From: Clostridium sartagoforme AAU1
GTDB lineage: Bacteria; Bacillota; Clostridia; Clostridiales; Clostridiaceae
Length of the DNA stretch: 50,905 nucleotides
Direction of reading: 5' to 3'
Assembly: GCF_000401215.1 (NCBI RefSeq)
Contig: NZ_ASRV01000162.1
Coordinates: forward strand, 1-50,905
Shown here: piece by piece, positions 28,461 through 38,197 of the stretch
How the letters are laid out: every line of letters starts with the position of its first letter
Position numbering within the stretch: the stretch's first letter is position 1
The notes under the pieces: model-generated
What the model saw: the letters and a program-made list of their open reading frames with translations, nothing else
Database searches by the model: none
What the model was told of the DNA's origin: nothing
Made by a program: the position numbers and the translations under genes

Positions 28461-30335
28461 TTATTTTTTATTTTTCTTTAATATAGATAATACTATCATT
28501 CCTACTAGTGAACCTACAACTAGCGCTGCAAAATATCCTAATGGATTCTCTATAACTGGAAGAACAAAAATTCCACCATGAGGTGCTCTTAGTGAACATC
28601 CAAATGCCATTGATAATGCTCCTGCTGTTGCTGAACCTACTACACAAGCTGGTATTACTCTTAATGGATCAGCTGCTGCAAAAGGTATTGCTCCTTCTGT
28701 TATAAATGATAATCCCATTATATAATTCGTTACTGCTGATTGTCTTTCTTTAGCTGTAAATTTCTTCTTAAAGAAAGTAGTGCATAAAGCTATTGCTAGT
28801 GGTGGTACCATACCACCAATCATAACTGCTGCCATAAATTCAAATTGTCCATTAGCTAATGATGCTGTTCCAAATACATATGCTGCCTTATTAATTGGAC
28901 CTCCCATATCAACAGCCATCATTCCACCTAAAACTGCGCCTAATAAAATCTTACTACCACTTCCCATTCCATTTAAGAAGTTATTCATAGCATCATTTAA
29001 TGCTGATACAGGTGGATTTACTACAAATATAATTATTGCTCCTATCAATAAGATTCCAAGTAAAGGATATATTAATACAGGTTTTATTCCTTCTAATGCA
29101 TCTGGTAATCCCTTAAAAATTTTCTTTAGGAAAAGCACTAAATAACCTGCTATAAATCCTGATAACAGTGCTCCTAAGAAACCTGATCCTCCTGCATTAG
29201 CTATAGCTCCGCCTACAAAACCAACTGCTAATGCCGGTCTATCACCTATACTCATTGCTATATATCCTGCTAATATAGGTAACATAAATCCAAATGCTGT
29301 TCCACCTATATTTTTAAAGAAAGCTGCAAATGGAGTATTGCTTCCAAAATTAGATGGATCTATACTATAATCGTCAAATAAGAATGCTAATGCTATTAAA
29401 ATACCTCCACCTATAACAAATGGTAGCATATGAGATACACCATTCATAAGGTGCTTATATATTTGATGTCCTATACTTTCTTTTTCTTCTGATACTTCTT
29501 CATTTGAAGATTTTACTCCATTGTGATGATAAATTGGGGCATCTCCTGATTTAGCTTTATTTATTAATTCTTCTGCTTTGTGTATTCCATTTGAAACCTT
29601 GGTTTGGATAACTTTTTTACCATCAAATCTAGCCATTTCAACTTTTTTATCAGCCGCAATTATTATACATTCTGCTTCTTTTATTTCCTTTGAAGTTAAC
29701 ACATTCTTAGCTCCACCTGAACCATTGGTTTCTACTTTAATTGAAACCCCCAGTTCCTTAGCTTTTTCTTCTAAACTTTCTGCTGCCATATAAGTGTGAG
29801 CTATTCCTGTAGGACACGCAGTTACAGCTAAAACTTTATATCCATTTTTACTTTCCTCTTTATCTTTGTTTAACTTTTTACTTTCAAAATTATCTATTAA
29901 CTTTATAAATTGCTCTGCTGATTTAGCGTTTAATAATGCACTTCTAAAGTTTTCATCCATTAACATAGTTGATAATCTTGCTAAGACTTCTAAATGAAGA
30001 TTATTTTCTCCATCCGGCGCTGCAATCATAAAAAACAACTTTGCTTTTTCACCATCTAAGGAATCATAATCAACTCCATCATATACTACTATTGCTGATA
30101 AACCTGCTTCTTTAACAGCTTTTGTTTTAGCATGTGGTATAGCAATCCCGTCTCCTATACCAGTTGTGCTGAGTTCTTCCCTTTTTAAAACTTCCCTTTT
30201 ATATTCTTCCTTATTATTTAAGTTTCCTGATAAATTCATTAAATCAACTAATTTATCAATAGCCTCTCCCTTTGAAGAAACATTATTAGGATTTATTGCT
30301 ATAGATTTTTTATTTAATAAATCTGTTATTTTCAT
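28461..30335 (-). CDS. fruA: Fructose PTS transporter EIIABC
   Basis: 624-aa membrane permease that takes up fructose as fructose-1-phosphate. EIIA (1-150) has the phosphorylated His in IAIPHAK (H68). EIIB (about 166-262) has the phosphocysteine in TACPTGIAHTYMAAE (C174). EIIC (about 285-620) has some eight to ten membrane segments and the motif FITEGAIPFAA. The start is ATG at 30335, after GGGGGGT, 17 bases past fruK; an in-frame ATG at 30365 overlaps the end of fruK. It is the last gene of fruRKA. Full length. The whole PTS chain needs EI and HPr from elsewhere. Confidence 0.96.
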   Translation of the reverse strand: MKITDLLNKKSIAINPNNVSSKGEAIDKLVDLMNLSGNLNNKEEYKREVLKREELSTTGIGDGIAIPHAKTKAVKEAGLSAIVVYDGVDYDSLDGEKAKLFFMIAAPDGENNLHLEVLARLSTMLMDENFRSALLNAKSAEQFIKLIDNFESKKLNKDKEESKNGYKVLAVTACPTGIAHTYMAAESLEEKAKELGVSIKVETNGSGGAKNVLTSKEIKEAECIIIAADKKVEMARFDGKKVIQTKVSNGIHKAEELINKAKSGDAPIYHHNGVKSSNEEVSEEKESIGHQIYKHLMNGVSHMLPFVIGGGILIALAFLFDDYSIDPSNFGSNTPFAAFFKNIGGTAFGFMLPILAGYIAMSIGDRPALAVGFVGGAIANAGGSGFLGALLSGFIAGYLVLFLKKIFKGLPDALEGIKPVLIYPLLGILLIGAIIIFVVNPPVSALNDAMNNFLNGMGSGSKILLGAVLGGMMAVDMGGPINKAAYVFGTASLANGQFEFMAAVMIGGMVPPLAIALCTTFFKKKFTAKERQSAVTNYIMGLSFITEGAIPFAAADPLRVIPACVVGSATAGALSMAFGCSLRAPHGGIFVLPVIENPLGYFAALVVGSLVGMIVLSILKKNKK

Positions 30336-30351
30336 TTTATTACCCCCCGAT

Positions 30352-31257
30352 CTATAATATTTCATTTAATAATTCATAAACTTTTTCTTTTGTTGCTAAT
30401 CCTTCTGAAAATGCACTTGCACTTCCAGTTGCTACTCCCATTTTAAACGCTTCATCTAATCTTTCATTTTTTAAATATCCAGCTATGAACCCTGCCACCA
30501 TAGAATCTCCTGCCCCTACTGAATTTATAACCCTTCCTTTAGGAGCTCTAGATTTTATTACTTCATTGTCTTCATTTATAAATATTGCTCCATCAGCAGC
30601 TCGAGAAATTAAAACATTTCTTGCTCCCATTTCTTTAAGCTTTTTAGCATATTTTATTATGTCTTCTTCATTTTTTATAGTAACATTAAATAACTCTGCT
30701 AACTCGTGATGGTTAGGTTTTATTAAGAATGGACTATATTTTAATACATTTAATAGAAGTTCTCCCGTCGCATCAACAATGAATTTAATTTCTTTTTTAG
30801 ATAACTTCTCCATTATTATTTCATATATATTTTTAGGAAGAGTTTTAGGAATGCTTCCTGCTAAAACTAAAATATCGCCTTTTTGTAGTAAATCCAACTT
30901 TTTATATAATTGTTCTAAATCATTATCAGATATATTAGGCCCTTGACCATTTATTTCTGATTCTTCCTTGGATTTAAGTTTAACATTTATTCTAGACATT
31001 CCATTACTAAGCTTTATAAAATCTGTACTGCATCCAAAAGATTTTACCTTCCTCTCTATTTCATCTCCTGTAAAACCTGCTATATACCCAAGTGCTATAT
31101 TTTTTTCATCTAAGTTTTTTAATACTATAGAAACATTTATTCCTTTTCCTCCTGGATAAACCTCTTCGTAAGATGTTCTATTTACTTCTCCTAACTTAAA
31201 ATCATGAACTCTCACAACATAATCTAACGCCGGATTAAAAGTTATAGTATAAATCAT
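30352..31257 (-). CDS. fruK: 1-phosphofructokinase
   Basis: 301-aa PfkB-family kinase that phosphorylates fructose-1-phosphate to fructose-1,6-bisphosphate. Family signatures: NPALDYVVRV at the start, YPGGKGINVSIVLKNL, and the C-terminal ATP/catalytic motif GAGDSMVAGFIAGY with the base Asp. Its ATG overlaps the stop of fruR (ATGA), so translation is coupled. It supplies the step directly after FruA uptake. Confidence 0.97.
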   Translation of the reverse strand: MIYTITFNPALDYVVRVHDFKLGEVNRTSYEEVYPGGKGINVSIVLKNLDEKNIALGYIAGFTGDEIERKVKSFGCSTDFIKLSNGMSRINVKLKSKEESEINGQGPNISDNDLEQLYKKLDLLQKGDILVLAGSIPKTLPKNIYEIIMEKLSKKEIKFIVDATGELLLNVLKYSPFLIKPNHHELAELFNVTIKNEEDIIKYAKKLKEMGARNVLISRAADGAIFINEDNEVIKSRAPKGRVINSVGAGDSMVAGFIAGYLKNERLDEAFKMGVATGSASAFSEGLATKEKVYELLNEIL

Positions 31258-32006
31258 AGTTTTAAAACCTCCACTATTTCTGCCTTTTTATAATAACTAC
31301 TATCTTCTAATAATGTTGTTATTATAACTGCTTCATCTATTTCTCCAAAAGTTATTGAGCTAATTGAATTAAACTTTGTTTGGTCTGCTAATATATATGG
31401 ATTTCTTGTCCTTTTTATTGCTTCTTCTTTGACTAATGCTTCTTTTATATCTGGTGTTGTATATCCTCTATATTCTGATATTCCATTTGTTCCAAAAAAG
31501 CCTTTAGTAAAATTATATCTTTTTAAGTTATTTATGGCTTCAACTCCAACTACTGCCTCTGTTGATATCTTTATTTCCCCACCAAGTATATAAGTTGTAA
31601 ATCCATTACTTATCAGCTTTTTAGCTTGATTTATTCCATTAGTAACATATATAGCATCTTTTTCTTTTAGAAAATCAATTATTAAATTTGTTGTTGTACC
31701 TGAATCTATATATACAAAATCACCTTTTTTTATAAGACTTGCTGAATATTTTGCAATTATAGATTTATCAATAACATTTAATGTTTCTCTTGTTGATACT
31801 AAATCATCTTGTGTATTAAAATCTTTCTCTAATAATGTAGCCCCTCCATGTACCTTATTTAGTTTTCCTTCTTTATGTAAATAATTCAAATCTCTTCTTA
31901 TAGTAGATTCTGAGGTATTTAGCATTTCTACAAGTTCGCTCACATATACAGCGGAATTGGTACTTAATTGTTCTAATATAATTTTATGTCTTTCTTCTGT
32001 TAGCAC
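31254..32006 (-). CDS. fruR: DeoR-family regulator of the fructose operon
   Basis: 250 aa. The N-terminal helix-turn-helix (residues 3-57) has ERHKIILEQL and ESTIRRDLNYLHKEG, and the C-terminal sugar-phosphate-sensing DeoR domain has DSGTTTNLI and VTNGINQAKKL. GTG start with GGAGGTGAT five bases upstream. It is first in fruRKA, and the repeats at 32056-32092 fit an autoregulatory operator. The effector is expected to be fructose-1-phosphate, by analogy with other FruR proteins of this family. Confidence 0.94.
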   Translation of the reverse strand: MLTEERHKIILEQLSTNSAVYVSELVEMLNTSESTIRRDLNYLHKEGKLNKVHGGATLLEKDFNTQDDLVSTRETLNVIDKSIIAKYSASLIKKGDFVYIDSGTTTNLIIDFLKEKDAIYVTNGINQAKKLISNGFTTYILGGEIKISTEAVVGVEAINNLKRYNFTKGFFGTNGISEYRGYTTPDIKEALVKEEAIKRTRNPYILADQTKFNSISSITFGEIDEAVIITTLLEDSSYYKKAEIVEVLKL

Positions 32007-32026
32007 TAAATATCACCTCCAAATTT

Positions 32027-32055
32027 ATAATACACCTTTTAGTAAATGTTTTCAA
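32027..32055 (-). promoter_or_regulatory. fruR: Promoter of fruRKA
   Basis: On the minus strand TTGAAA (32050-32055), a 17-base spacer and TATTAT (32027-32032), about 20 bases before the GTG start codon. The putative FruR operator adjoins the -35 box. Confidence 0.75.
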
Positions 32056-32092
32056 GCATTTTCATTCAAAAAAATTCACTTTCATTCATTTT
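32056..32092. promoter_or_regulatory. Candidate FruR operator: GAATGAAA repeats
   Basis: Read on the minus strand, TGAATGAAAGTGAA is followed seven bases later by TTGAATGAAAATGC. DeoR-type regulators of low-GC bacteria typically bind such direct repeats of about ten bases. The location just upstream of the fruRKA -35 supports this; the identity of the binding protein is inferred. Confidence 0.55.
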
Positions 32093-32143
32093 TTAAGTCA
32101 AATACCTTCAACAAACTAAAAAATATAAACTTTTTTATATTTT

Positions 32144-32157
32144 GTGATTATAATCAC
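32144..32157. promoter_or_regulatory. 14-bp palindrome upstream of pflB
   Basis: GTGATTATAATCAC is a perfect palindrome flanked by TTT and TTA. The half-site TGTGA/TCACT spacing resembles CRP/FNR-family sites. It is 57 bases upstream of the pflB -35 box and 89 bases upstream of the fruR -35, so it could serve either gene. Confidence 0.5.
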
Positions 32158-32170
32158 TTATTTATCAATT

Positions 32171-32210
32171 TATCAATTTTATAATTATATTATCAAAATT
32201 ATAATTATAG
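32171..32210 (+). repeat. Two tandem 20-bp repeats before the pflB promoter
   Basis: TATCAATTTTATAATTATAT (32171-32190) is followed directly by TATCAAAATTATAATTATAG (32191-32210), 17 of 20 bases identical. A further TTATCAA lies just upstream. The block ends three bases before the -35 box, a typical place for an activator site or an AT-rich UP element. Confidence 0.6.
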
Positions 32211-32213
32211 CGG

Positions 32214-32242
32214 TTGAAACTAGTTGACTTTAATGATAAAAT
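32214..32242 (+). promoter_or_regulatory. pflB: Promoter of pflB
   Basis: TTGAAA (32214-32219), a 17-base spacer and TAAAAT (32237-32242). The leader to the start codon is about 77 bases. Confidence 0.65.
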
Positions 32243-32325
32243 CTATTTGAGAAACATTCTTTATTAATAATATTTTTCCAGTAAATTCTGAATGTTTTGA
32301 ATTGTTTGAAAAAGGGGTGCAATAT

Positions 32326-34554
32326 ATGAATCAAGAATGGATTAATTTTAAAGAAGGTCAATGGACTAAATCTATTGATGTTAGAAACTTTATACAATTA
32401 AACTACACTCCATACAACGGTAATGACAGCTTTTTAGTTGGTGCAACAGATGCTACCAAAACTCTATGGAATGAAGTAAGTGAATTATTTGTAAAAGAAA
32501 GAGAAAATGGTGTTTTAGATATTGATACTGAAACTATCTCTGGAATTAACGAATACAAAGCCGGTTATATTGATAAGGCTTTTGAAAAAATAGTTGGTGT
32601 TCAAACTGATGCTCCACTAAAAAGAGCTGTTATGCCTTTTGGTGGTGTAAGAATGGCTGAAAATGCTGCTAAATCATATGGCTATGAAGTAAGTCCAAGA
32701 ATTTCAGAAATATTTACTAAATATAGAAAAAGCCATAATCAAGGTGTATTTGATGCTTATACTGATGAAATGAGATTAGCAAGAAAATCTGGTGTTATAA
32801 CTGGACTTCCTGATGCTTATGGTAGAGGAAGAATAATAGGTGATTATAGAAGAGTTGCTCTATATGGAGTAGATAGACTAATAGAAGATAAAATTGCTCA
32901 AAAGAAAAGCTTAGAAGTTAGAGTTATAGATGAAGATGTAATTAGATTAAGAGAAGAACTTTCTGATCAAATTGTAGCTTTAAAAGAATTAAAAGGCTTA
33001 GCTCAAACTTATGGATTAGATATTTCAAAACCTGCTACTAATTCAAGAGAAGCAATCCAATGGTTATATTTTGGTTTCTTAGGAGCTATAAAAGATCAAA
33101 ATGGTGCTGCAATGTCTCTTGGTAGAACATCTACTTTCTTAGATATATATATAGAAAGAGACTTAAAAGCTGGTTTAATAACAGAAGAGGATGCTCAAGA
33201 ATTAGTTGACCATTTTGTTATGAAATTAAGACTTGTTAAATTCTTAAGAACTCCAGAGTACAATGATTTATTCTCAGGAGATCCAACTTGGGTTACTGAA
33301 TCAATCGGCGGTATGGGATTAGATGGAAGAACATTAGTTACTAAGAACTCTTTCAGAATTCTTAATACACTATATACTTTAGGACCATCACCAGAACCTA
33401 ACTTAACTGTACTTTGGTCAACAAGATTACCTCAAGGCTTTAAGGATTTCTGCTCAAAAGTTTCTATTGATACAAGTTCAGTTCAATATGAAAATGATGA
33501 TTTAATGGCTCCTTACTGGGGAGATGATTATGCAATTGCTTGTTGTGTATCTGCAATGAGAGTTGGTAAACAAATGCAATTCTTTGGTGCTAGAGTTAAC
33601 TTAGCAAAAACTTTACTTTATGCTATAAATGGTGGTAAAGATGAAAAATATGGAATGCAAGTTGGTCCAAAATTAGCTCCAATAACTAGCGAATATTTAA
33701 ATTATGATGAAGTAATGGAGAAATTTGAAATAATGACAGATTGGTTAGCTAACCTTTATGTTAATACTTTAAATGTTATCCACTATATGCATGATAAATA
33801 TTCATATGAAAAATTACAAATGGCACTTCATGATAGAGATGTATTTAGAACAATGGCTTGTGGTATAGCTGGACTTTCAGTTTGTGCTGACTCACTATCT
33901 GCTATTAAATATGCTAAAGTAAAACCTATAAGAAATGAAGAAGGTGTTGCTATAGATTTTGAAGTTGAAGGCGATTTCCCTAAATACGGAAATGATGATG
34001 ATAGAGTTGATGATATAGCAGTTTATTTAGTTGAAAATATGATGAATAAGATCAGACAAAATAAGACTTATAGAAATGCTTATCACACTCAATCAGTACT
34101 AACTATAACTTCAAATGTTGTTTATGGTAAAAAGACTGGTACTACTCCTGATGGTAGAAAAGCTGGAGAACCATTTGCTCCAGGTGCTAACCCAATGCAT
34201 GGAAGAGATAACAGTGGTTCATTAGCATCATTAAACTCAGTTGCTAAATTACCATATGAACATTCACAAGATGGTATATCAAATACCTTCTCAATAATTC
34301 CAGATGCTTTAGGTAAAAACCCTGAAGACAGAATTAAGAATTTAAGTTCATTAATGGATGGATATTTTGGTCAAAATGCTCATCACTTAAATGTAAATGT
34401 ATTTGATAGAGAAACTCTATTAGATGCTATGGAGCACCCAGAATTATATCCTCAATTAACTATAAGAGTTTCAGGATACGCTGTAAACTTCATTAAGTTA
34501 ACAAGAGAACAACAATTAGATGTTATAAACAGAACTTTCCATAAATCAATGTAA
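32326..34554 (+). CDS. pflB: Pyruvate formate-lyase (formate acetyltransferase)
   Basis: 742-aa glycyl-radical enzyme converting pyruvate and CoA to acetyl-CoA and formate. The start is ATG at 32326 after GGGGTG; an in-frame TTG at 32302 is too early. The catalytic cysteine pair is C406-C407 in [14 protein letters not shown], and the radical glycine is G717 in RVSGYAVNF, 25 residues from the end. Length is normal. The activating enzyme gene, often next to pflB, does not follow: a strong terminator and an opposite gene do. The gene diverges from fruRKA. Confidence 0.97.
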   Translation: MNQEWINFKEGQWTKSIDVRNFIQLNYTPYNGNDSFLVGATDATKTLWNEVSELFVKERENGVLDIDTETISGINEYKAGYIDKAFEKIVGVQTDAPLKRAVMPFGGVRMAENAAKSYGYEVSPRISEIFTKYRKSHNQGVFDAYTDEMRLARKSGVITGLPDAYGRGRIIGDYRRVALYGVDRLIEDKIAQKKSLEVRVIDEDVIRLREELSDQIVALKELKGLAQTYGLDISKPATNSREAIQWLYFGFLGAIKDQNGAAMSLGRTSTFLDIYIERDLKAGLITEEDAQELVDHFVMKLRLVKFLRTPEYNDLFSGDPTWVTESIGGMGLDGRTLVTKNSFRILNTLYTLGPSPEPNLTVLWSTRLPQGFKDFCSKVSIDTSSVQYENDDLMAPYWGDDYAIACCVSAMRVGKQMQFFGARVNLAKTLLYAINGGKDEKYGMQVGPKLAPITSEYLNYDEVMEKFEIMTDWLANLYVNTLNVIHYMHDKYSYEKLQMALHDRDVFRTMACGIAGLSVCADSLSAIKYAKVKPIRNEEGVAIDFEVEGDFPKYGNDDDRVDDIAVYLVENMMNKIRQNKTYRNAYHTQSVLTITSNVVYGKKTGTTPDGRKAGEPFAPGANPMHGRDNSGSLASLNSVAKLPYEHSQDGISNTFSIIPDALGKNPEDRIKNLSSLMDGYFGQNAHHLNVNVFDRETLLDAMEHPELYPQLTIRVSGYAVNFIKLTREQQLDVINRTFHKSM

Positions 34555-34586
34555 TTAGTGTAAAGTTTCTTTTAAACTATGAAATG

Positions 34587-34620
34587 AAAAAGAAAAAACC
34601 CATATTGGTTTTTTCTTTTT
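34587..34620. terminator. Terminator after pflB
   Basis: AAAAAGAAAAAACC (34587-34600), six-base loop CATATT, GGTTTTTTCTTTTT (34607-34620). The stem is A/T-rich but perfect over 14 bp and carries T-runs in both directions, so it may also end the convergent gene at 34711. Confidence 0.88.
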
Positions 34621-34633
34621 TTAATTTCTTATT

Positions 34634-34661
34634 TTTTACCTGTTACCTGCTATCTGTTACC
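34634..34661. repeat. Heptamer array, TxYTACC units
   Basis: Four adjoining 7-base units, TTTTACC, TGTTACC, TGCTATC, TGTTACC. Same type as the array at 12594-12621. It is downstream of two convergent genes. Confidence 0.5.
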
Positions 34662-34710
34662 TAAATTCTACTAAAATATATTAAAATTTTTTAATCATAC
34701 TTATAAAATT

Positions 34711-35598
34711 TTAATTGCTAACTGGTACATATTCAAAGCTTGCATTTTTGCTTTCTAAATTAAAAATTATTTTATTTTTTATGTAAAACTTATATATTGA
34801 AGTACATGATATGTTTTCATAAATAGTTCTTTTCATTTCTCCACCATCTGGTGCCAATAACTTTTGAGGATAATTCTCGTTAATTTCTATTTCCAATTTA
34901 TATTTTCCTCTTTTTATTATTAATCCTCTTTCATTATAATTAATTATTTTTACTCCATTATAAGTTGCTAATCTATATTCTTTGCCCTTATACAAAACAC
35001 ATGCTATACAGCCCTTAAATTCAAGCCCTAAAAATGGAATATCGGCAATAGAAACCATAATGCTTGCTTTTTCATTTTTAAAATCATTTCCTTGAACCCA
35101 TAAATATGACTTAGGAAACGAACTGCCCCAATCTTTTTCTATATATCCAATTCCATTCTCTATAATTTCATCTTTATTATTTATACTTAATTTTCCACTA
35201 ACCATATGATGCAAACTTATTATTCCATGATTACACTCCATAAAAGGACATAAAGCAAATGGTCCCATTATATCTCCTTTAATTGGAGTAAGATTTTCAT
35301 AAGTCAACTTGCCTTTTACTTTTATTTCATTACTTACTACATTTAATATTAAACCATTTTTAGAAAATAAATTATCTTTTATCTTAATAGTTAATTTATC
35401 CTTACTTATTGAAAAGTCTTTAAAATCATACTTTATATTATATGTTTTTTCATTAGTTATTATTTGAATAAATGAATACTTCAAACCATTTCTATCTATA
35501 TTTACTCCAGGAATAAATGCTATGCTTCTATCATTACATTGGTGCTTAAAGTACCATCCTTCAAAAAATCCCTTTTTATTATATTTACTATTTTTCAT
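34711..35598 (-). CDS. Tocopherol cyclase-like protein
   Basis: 295 aa, no signal peptide. The start KKGFFEGWYFKHQ, the centre ENGIGYIEKDWGSSFPKSYLWVQG and the beta-rich remainder match the tocopherol-cyclase-like (lipocalin-related) family. Tocopherol itself is not made by clostridia, so this is a fold-level assignment; the substrate is probably another hydrophobic molecule. It overlaps the upstream FAD/Rieske gene by 11 bases, so the two are co-translated and may act together. Confidence 0.8.
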   Translation of the reverse strand: MKNSKYNKKGFFEGWYFKHQCNDRSIAFIPGVNIDRNGLKYSFIQIITNEKTYNIKYDFKDFSISKDKLTIKIKDNLFSKNGLILNVVSNEIKVKGKLTYENLTPIKGDIMGPFALCPFMECNHGIISLHHMVSGKLSINNKDEIIENGIGYIEKDWGSSFPKSYLWVQGNDFKNEKASIMVSIADIPFLGLEFKGCIACVLYKGKEYRLATYNGVKIINYNERGLIIKRGKYKLEIEINENYPQKLLAPDGGEMKRTIYENISCTSIYKFYIKNKIIFNLESKNASFEYVPVSN

Positions 35599-37030
35599 AT
35601 TTTAGTTCCTTAATAGCTGGTGAATCTAATAAGTTTCCCTTATAGTCAAATCTTGATCCATGACAAGGACAATCCCAAGATGAATCATCAACATTCCACT
35701 TTAATTCACAACCCAAATGTGGACATTTTGTAGAAACTGTATATATCTTTCCATCATTATCTTTATATACTCCTACCTTTTCTCCATTATAAATAATGGT
35801 TTCTCCTTCTCCATTATTTACATTCTCTATAGTTTCCATTGGAAGGCTTATTTTTTGAGCTATAAAATTATATGCTGTTTCTACTCCATCTCTAACTAAA
35901 TTTTTTATTGAAGCTGTAATATCAAATCTATTTTCCGAAAATATTTTACAAAAATCATTTTCTTCGCCAGTTATCATATCACTTATGATTATTGCTGAAA
36001 CCATAGATGATGTCATTCCCCATTTGTTAAAGCCAGTAGCTACATAAACATTTGGCATTTCTTTAGAATATACTCCTATATATGGTATTCCATCAGATGT
36101 CATACAATCTTGTGCTGACCAATTGTATTTTTCTATAGCAGTAGGATAAACCTTTTTAGCAAATTCTCTAAGATTATTATAACAACCTCCTGATTCATTA
36201 TTTCCTGTTCTTTTATCTGATCCACCCAAAATTAATAAATCCTTATATCTTCTAAATGAATATCCAGCTGTATTTTCATCTTTATACATTCCGTTAACTA
36301 TTTGAGCATTTTCTAGTGCAATTACATAAGATCTTTCTTGATGCATTCTTAAAAAATAGTATCCTGGAACATTTATAATTGGAAAGTGAGTTGCAACTAC
36401 TATACTTTTAGCTTTAATCTTTCCATGTTTAGTTATTACAGTATCCTCTTTTATATCTATAGCTGTTGTATCTTCATAAATTGTCAAATCCTTTGCTATA
36501 TAATTTAAAAATTTAATTGGATTAAATTGTGCTTGATTTTTAAATTTTACAGCCTTAGCTATTTTAAATGGTAACTCAATTTCATCTACTAATTCTGCAT
36601 CTATTCCTATTTTAATAGCTGCTTTATATTCACTTTCTATTTTTCTTGAATTATTTAAGCTATATATATATGCATCCTCTCTTTTGAAGTCACAATCTAT
36701 TTTATTGGCTTCAATTATATCATTATAAGTTTCTATTGCTAATTGATTTGCTTTAGCATATCTTTTTGCATTTTCTTCTCCGAACTCCTTAATTAACTTA
36801 TTATATATTATATCGTGTTGTATTGTTATTTTAGCCGTAGTATTTTTGGTATTCCCACTTAATATTTTTCCTCTTTCTATAACTACAACATTTATTCCTC
36901 TTTCTTTTAGCATATATGCAGTTAATAATCCTGTTATTCCTGCTCCTATAACAACAGCTTCGACTTCTATATCACTTTTTAAAGCTTCTCTTTCCTTTAT
37001 TTTATAATTTCTACTCCAAACTGATTTCAT
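35588..37030 (-). CDS. FAD-dependent oxidoreductase with C-terminal Rieske domain
   Basis: 480 aa. The N-terminal DAO-type flavoprotein part has the dinucleotide motif VVIGAGITGLLTAYML (about 27-43) and later YVATGFNKWGMTSS. The C-terminal Rieske [2Fe-2S] domain (about 410-480) has C436-P-H438-LGC and C454-P-C-H457. The layout resembles B. subtilis YhfW-type proteins, whose substrate is not known. No membrane segment. ATG after GAGGTGATAT. The downstream gene overlaps; the MntR-type regulator ends 74 bases upstream on the same strand. Confidence 0.92.
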   Translation of the reverse strand: MKSVWSRNYKIKEREALKSDIEVEAVVIGAGITGLLTAYMLKERGINVVVIERGKILSGNTKNTTAKITIQHDIIYNKLIKEFGEENAKRYAKANQLAIETYNDIIEANKIDCDFKREDAYIYSLNNSRKIESEYKAAIKIGIDAELVDEIELPFKIAKAVKFKNQAQFNPIKFLNYIAKDLTIYEDTTAIDIKEDTVITKHGKIKAKSIVVATHFPIINVPGYYFLRMHQERSYVIALENAQIVNGMYKDENTAGYSFRRYKDLLILGGSDKRTGNNESGGCYNNLREFAKKVYPTAIEKYNWSAQDCMTSDGIPYIGVYSKEMPNVYVATGFNKWGMTSSMVSAIIISDMITGEENDFCKIFSENRFDITASIKNLVRDGVETAYNFIAQKISLPMETIENVNNGEGETIIYNGEKVGVYKDNDGKIYTVSTKCPHLGCELKWNVDDSSWDCPCHGSRFDYKGNLLDSPAIKELKYEK

Positions 37031-37104
37031 AAAAATATCACCTCTTTGATTATTATTCCATTAAATTTGGTATTTAAACAAATTATTAAGAGATGATAAT
37101 TTTA

Positions 37105-37587
37105 TTATATTCTATTATCACTTTTTAAAATCACATTATTATCTAAAGTACTCTTTATTTCTGGATGCTTTTCAATTACATCTATAAAGTTAATTATTCT
37201 TTCAAATGTTTCTTTACTTAAGACATGCTCTATTTTCTCTGTTTCATGTAGTAAGTATTTTTTTACTCCTAATACCTGTAAAAACTTTTCAACAGTATTA
37301 TGTCTATTTAATAAATATTTACCATAACTAGTTCCATTTTCAGTTAGTTTTATATATCCATACCTTTCATAATTGGCTAGATTAAGATCGTCTAGTTTTT
37401 TTATCATCTTTGTTATTGATGCTGGCTTTACATTTAATGCTTTTGATAAATCACCTACTCTTGTAAACCCCTTTTCTTCTGATAATCTATATATCATCTC
37501 TATGTAATCTTCCATTGAAGCTGTAATTAGTCTACTATCATTTTTTAAGTAATTATTAAAAGTATAAAATCCTTCACTCTCCTTCAT
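37105..37587 (-). CDS. mntR: DtxR/MntR-family metal-dependent regulator
   Basis: 160 aa. Winged helix with ASMEDYIEMIYRL, VGDLSKALNVKPASITKMIKKL, then a dimerisation domain with metal-site residues typical of the family (GKYLLNRHNTVEKFL, HETEKIEHVLS). No SH3-like third domain, as in MntR. This predicts a manganese- or iron-responsive repressor. A 20-residue N-terminal extension precedes the usual start; ATG follows GGAGGATGG. No metal transporter is adjacent; the small Cys-rich protein upstream could be linked. Confidence 0.88.
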   Translation of the reverse strand: MKESEGFYTFNNYLKNDSRLITASMEDYIEMIYRLSEEKGFTRVGDLSKALNVKPASITKMIKKLDDLNLANYERYGYIKLTENGTSYGKYLLNRHNTVEKFLQVLGVKKYLLHETEKIEHVLSKETFERIINFIDVIEKHPEIKSTLDNNVILKSDNRI

Positions 37588-37757
37588 TCCATCCTCCTAC
37601 TACTTGGCTATCTTTATATTATATTTAACGATAAAACATAAAATTCTATAAAGTTATATATTTCTGTATTAATATATAGATTGATTGTATAATTATTTTT
37701 ATGAATTAACTATAAATTCTAATGATAGTAAATATCATTAGGGAATTTAAATTTACA

Positions 37758-38045
37758 TTATTTCGGTCCATTTTCTAATAATTCTTTACTACTATCATTT
37801 CCACAACAGTTCTTTTTCTTTCCTCTAGACATCATTATTACCATTGATAGCATCATTAGTGGGCATATAAATGGTGCTATTAATCCAAGTAATCCACTTA
37901 TTTTAGGAAATACCTTAGATATTATTGGTAATAAAGACACAATAATTATAGGCAATCCACAACAAAGTATCATATGCAGTAAATATTTAAAATTATTATG
38001 CTTAACATTAGATTTACTTTCATTATTTCCTCTATGACAATTCAT
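37758..38045 (-). CDS. Small Cys-rich two-pass membrane protein
   Basis: 95 aa, not assigned to a named family. A polar His/Cys-containing start (MNCHRGNN), two membrane segments (about 26-44 and 51-72) with CCGLP in the first and CPLMM in the second, and a C-terminal KKKNCCGND. The paired cysteines suggest metal or thiol chemistry. Similar short CCGLP proteins are seen in clostridia near metal or copper genes, from memory. AGGAGAG ribosome site. Located just upstream of the MntR-type gene. Confidence 0.72.
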   Translation of the reverse strand: MNCHRGNNESKSNVKHNNFKYLLHMILCCGLPIIIVSLLPIISKVFPKISGLLGLIAPFICPLMMLSMVIMMSRGKKKNCCGNDSSKELLENGPK

Positions 38046-38197
38046 ATTAACACTCTCCTAATATTATTTTGAATATTTATATTTACAAATACTTTTTATA
38101 TCAACCCCTTTAAATTATTTTTCTATAGACTTATATTAAACAATTTTGATGAAGAAAATATGAATAAATACTTATATTATAAATAAATATTTAAGAC

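Noticed and set aside
28780..29145. Plus-strand ORF inside fruA
   Set aside because: Antisense shadow of the EIIC coding sequence without ribosome site or recognisable domain.
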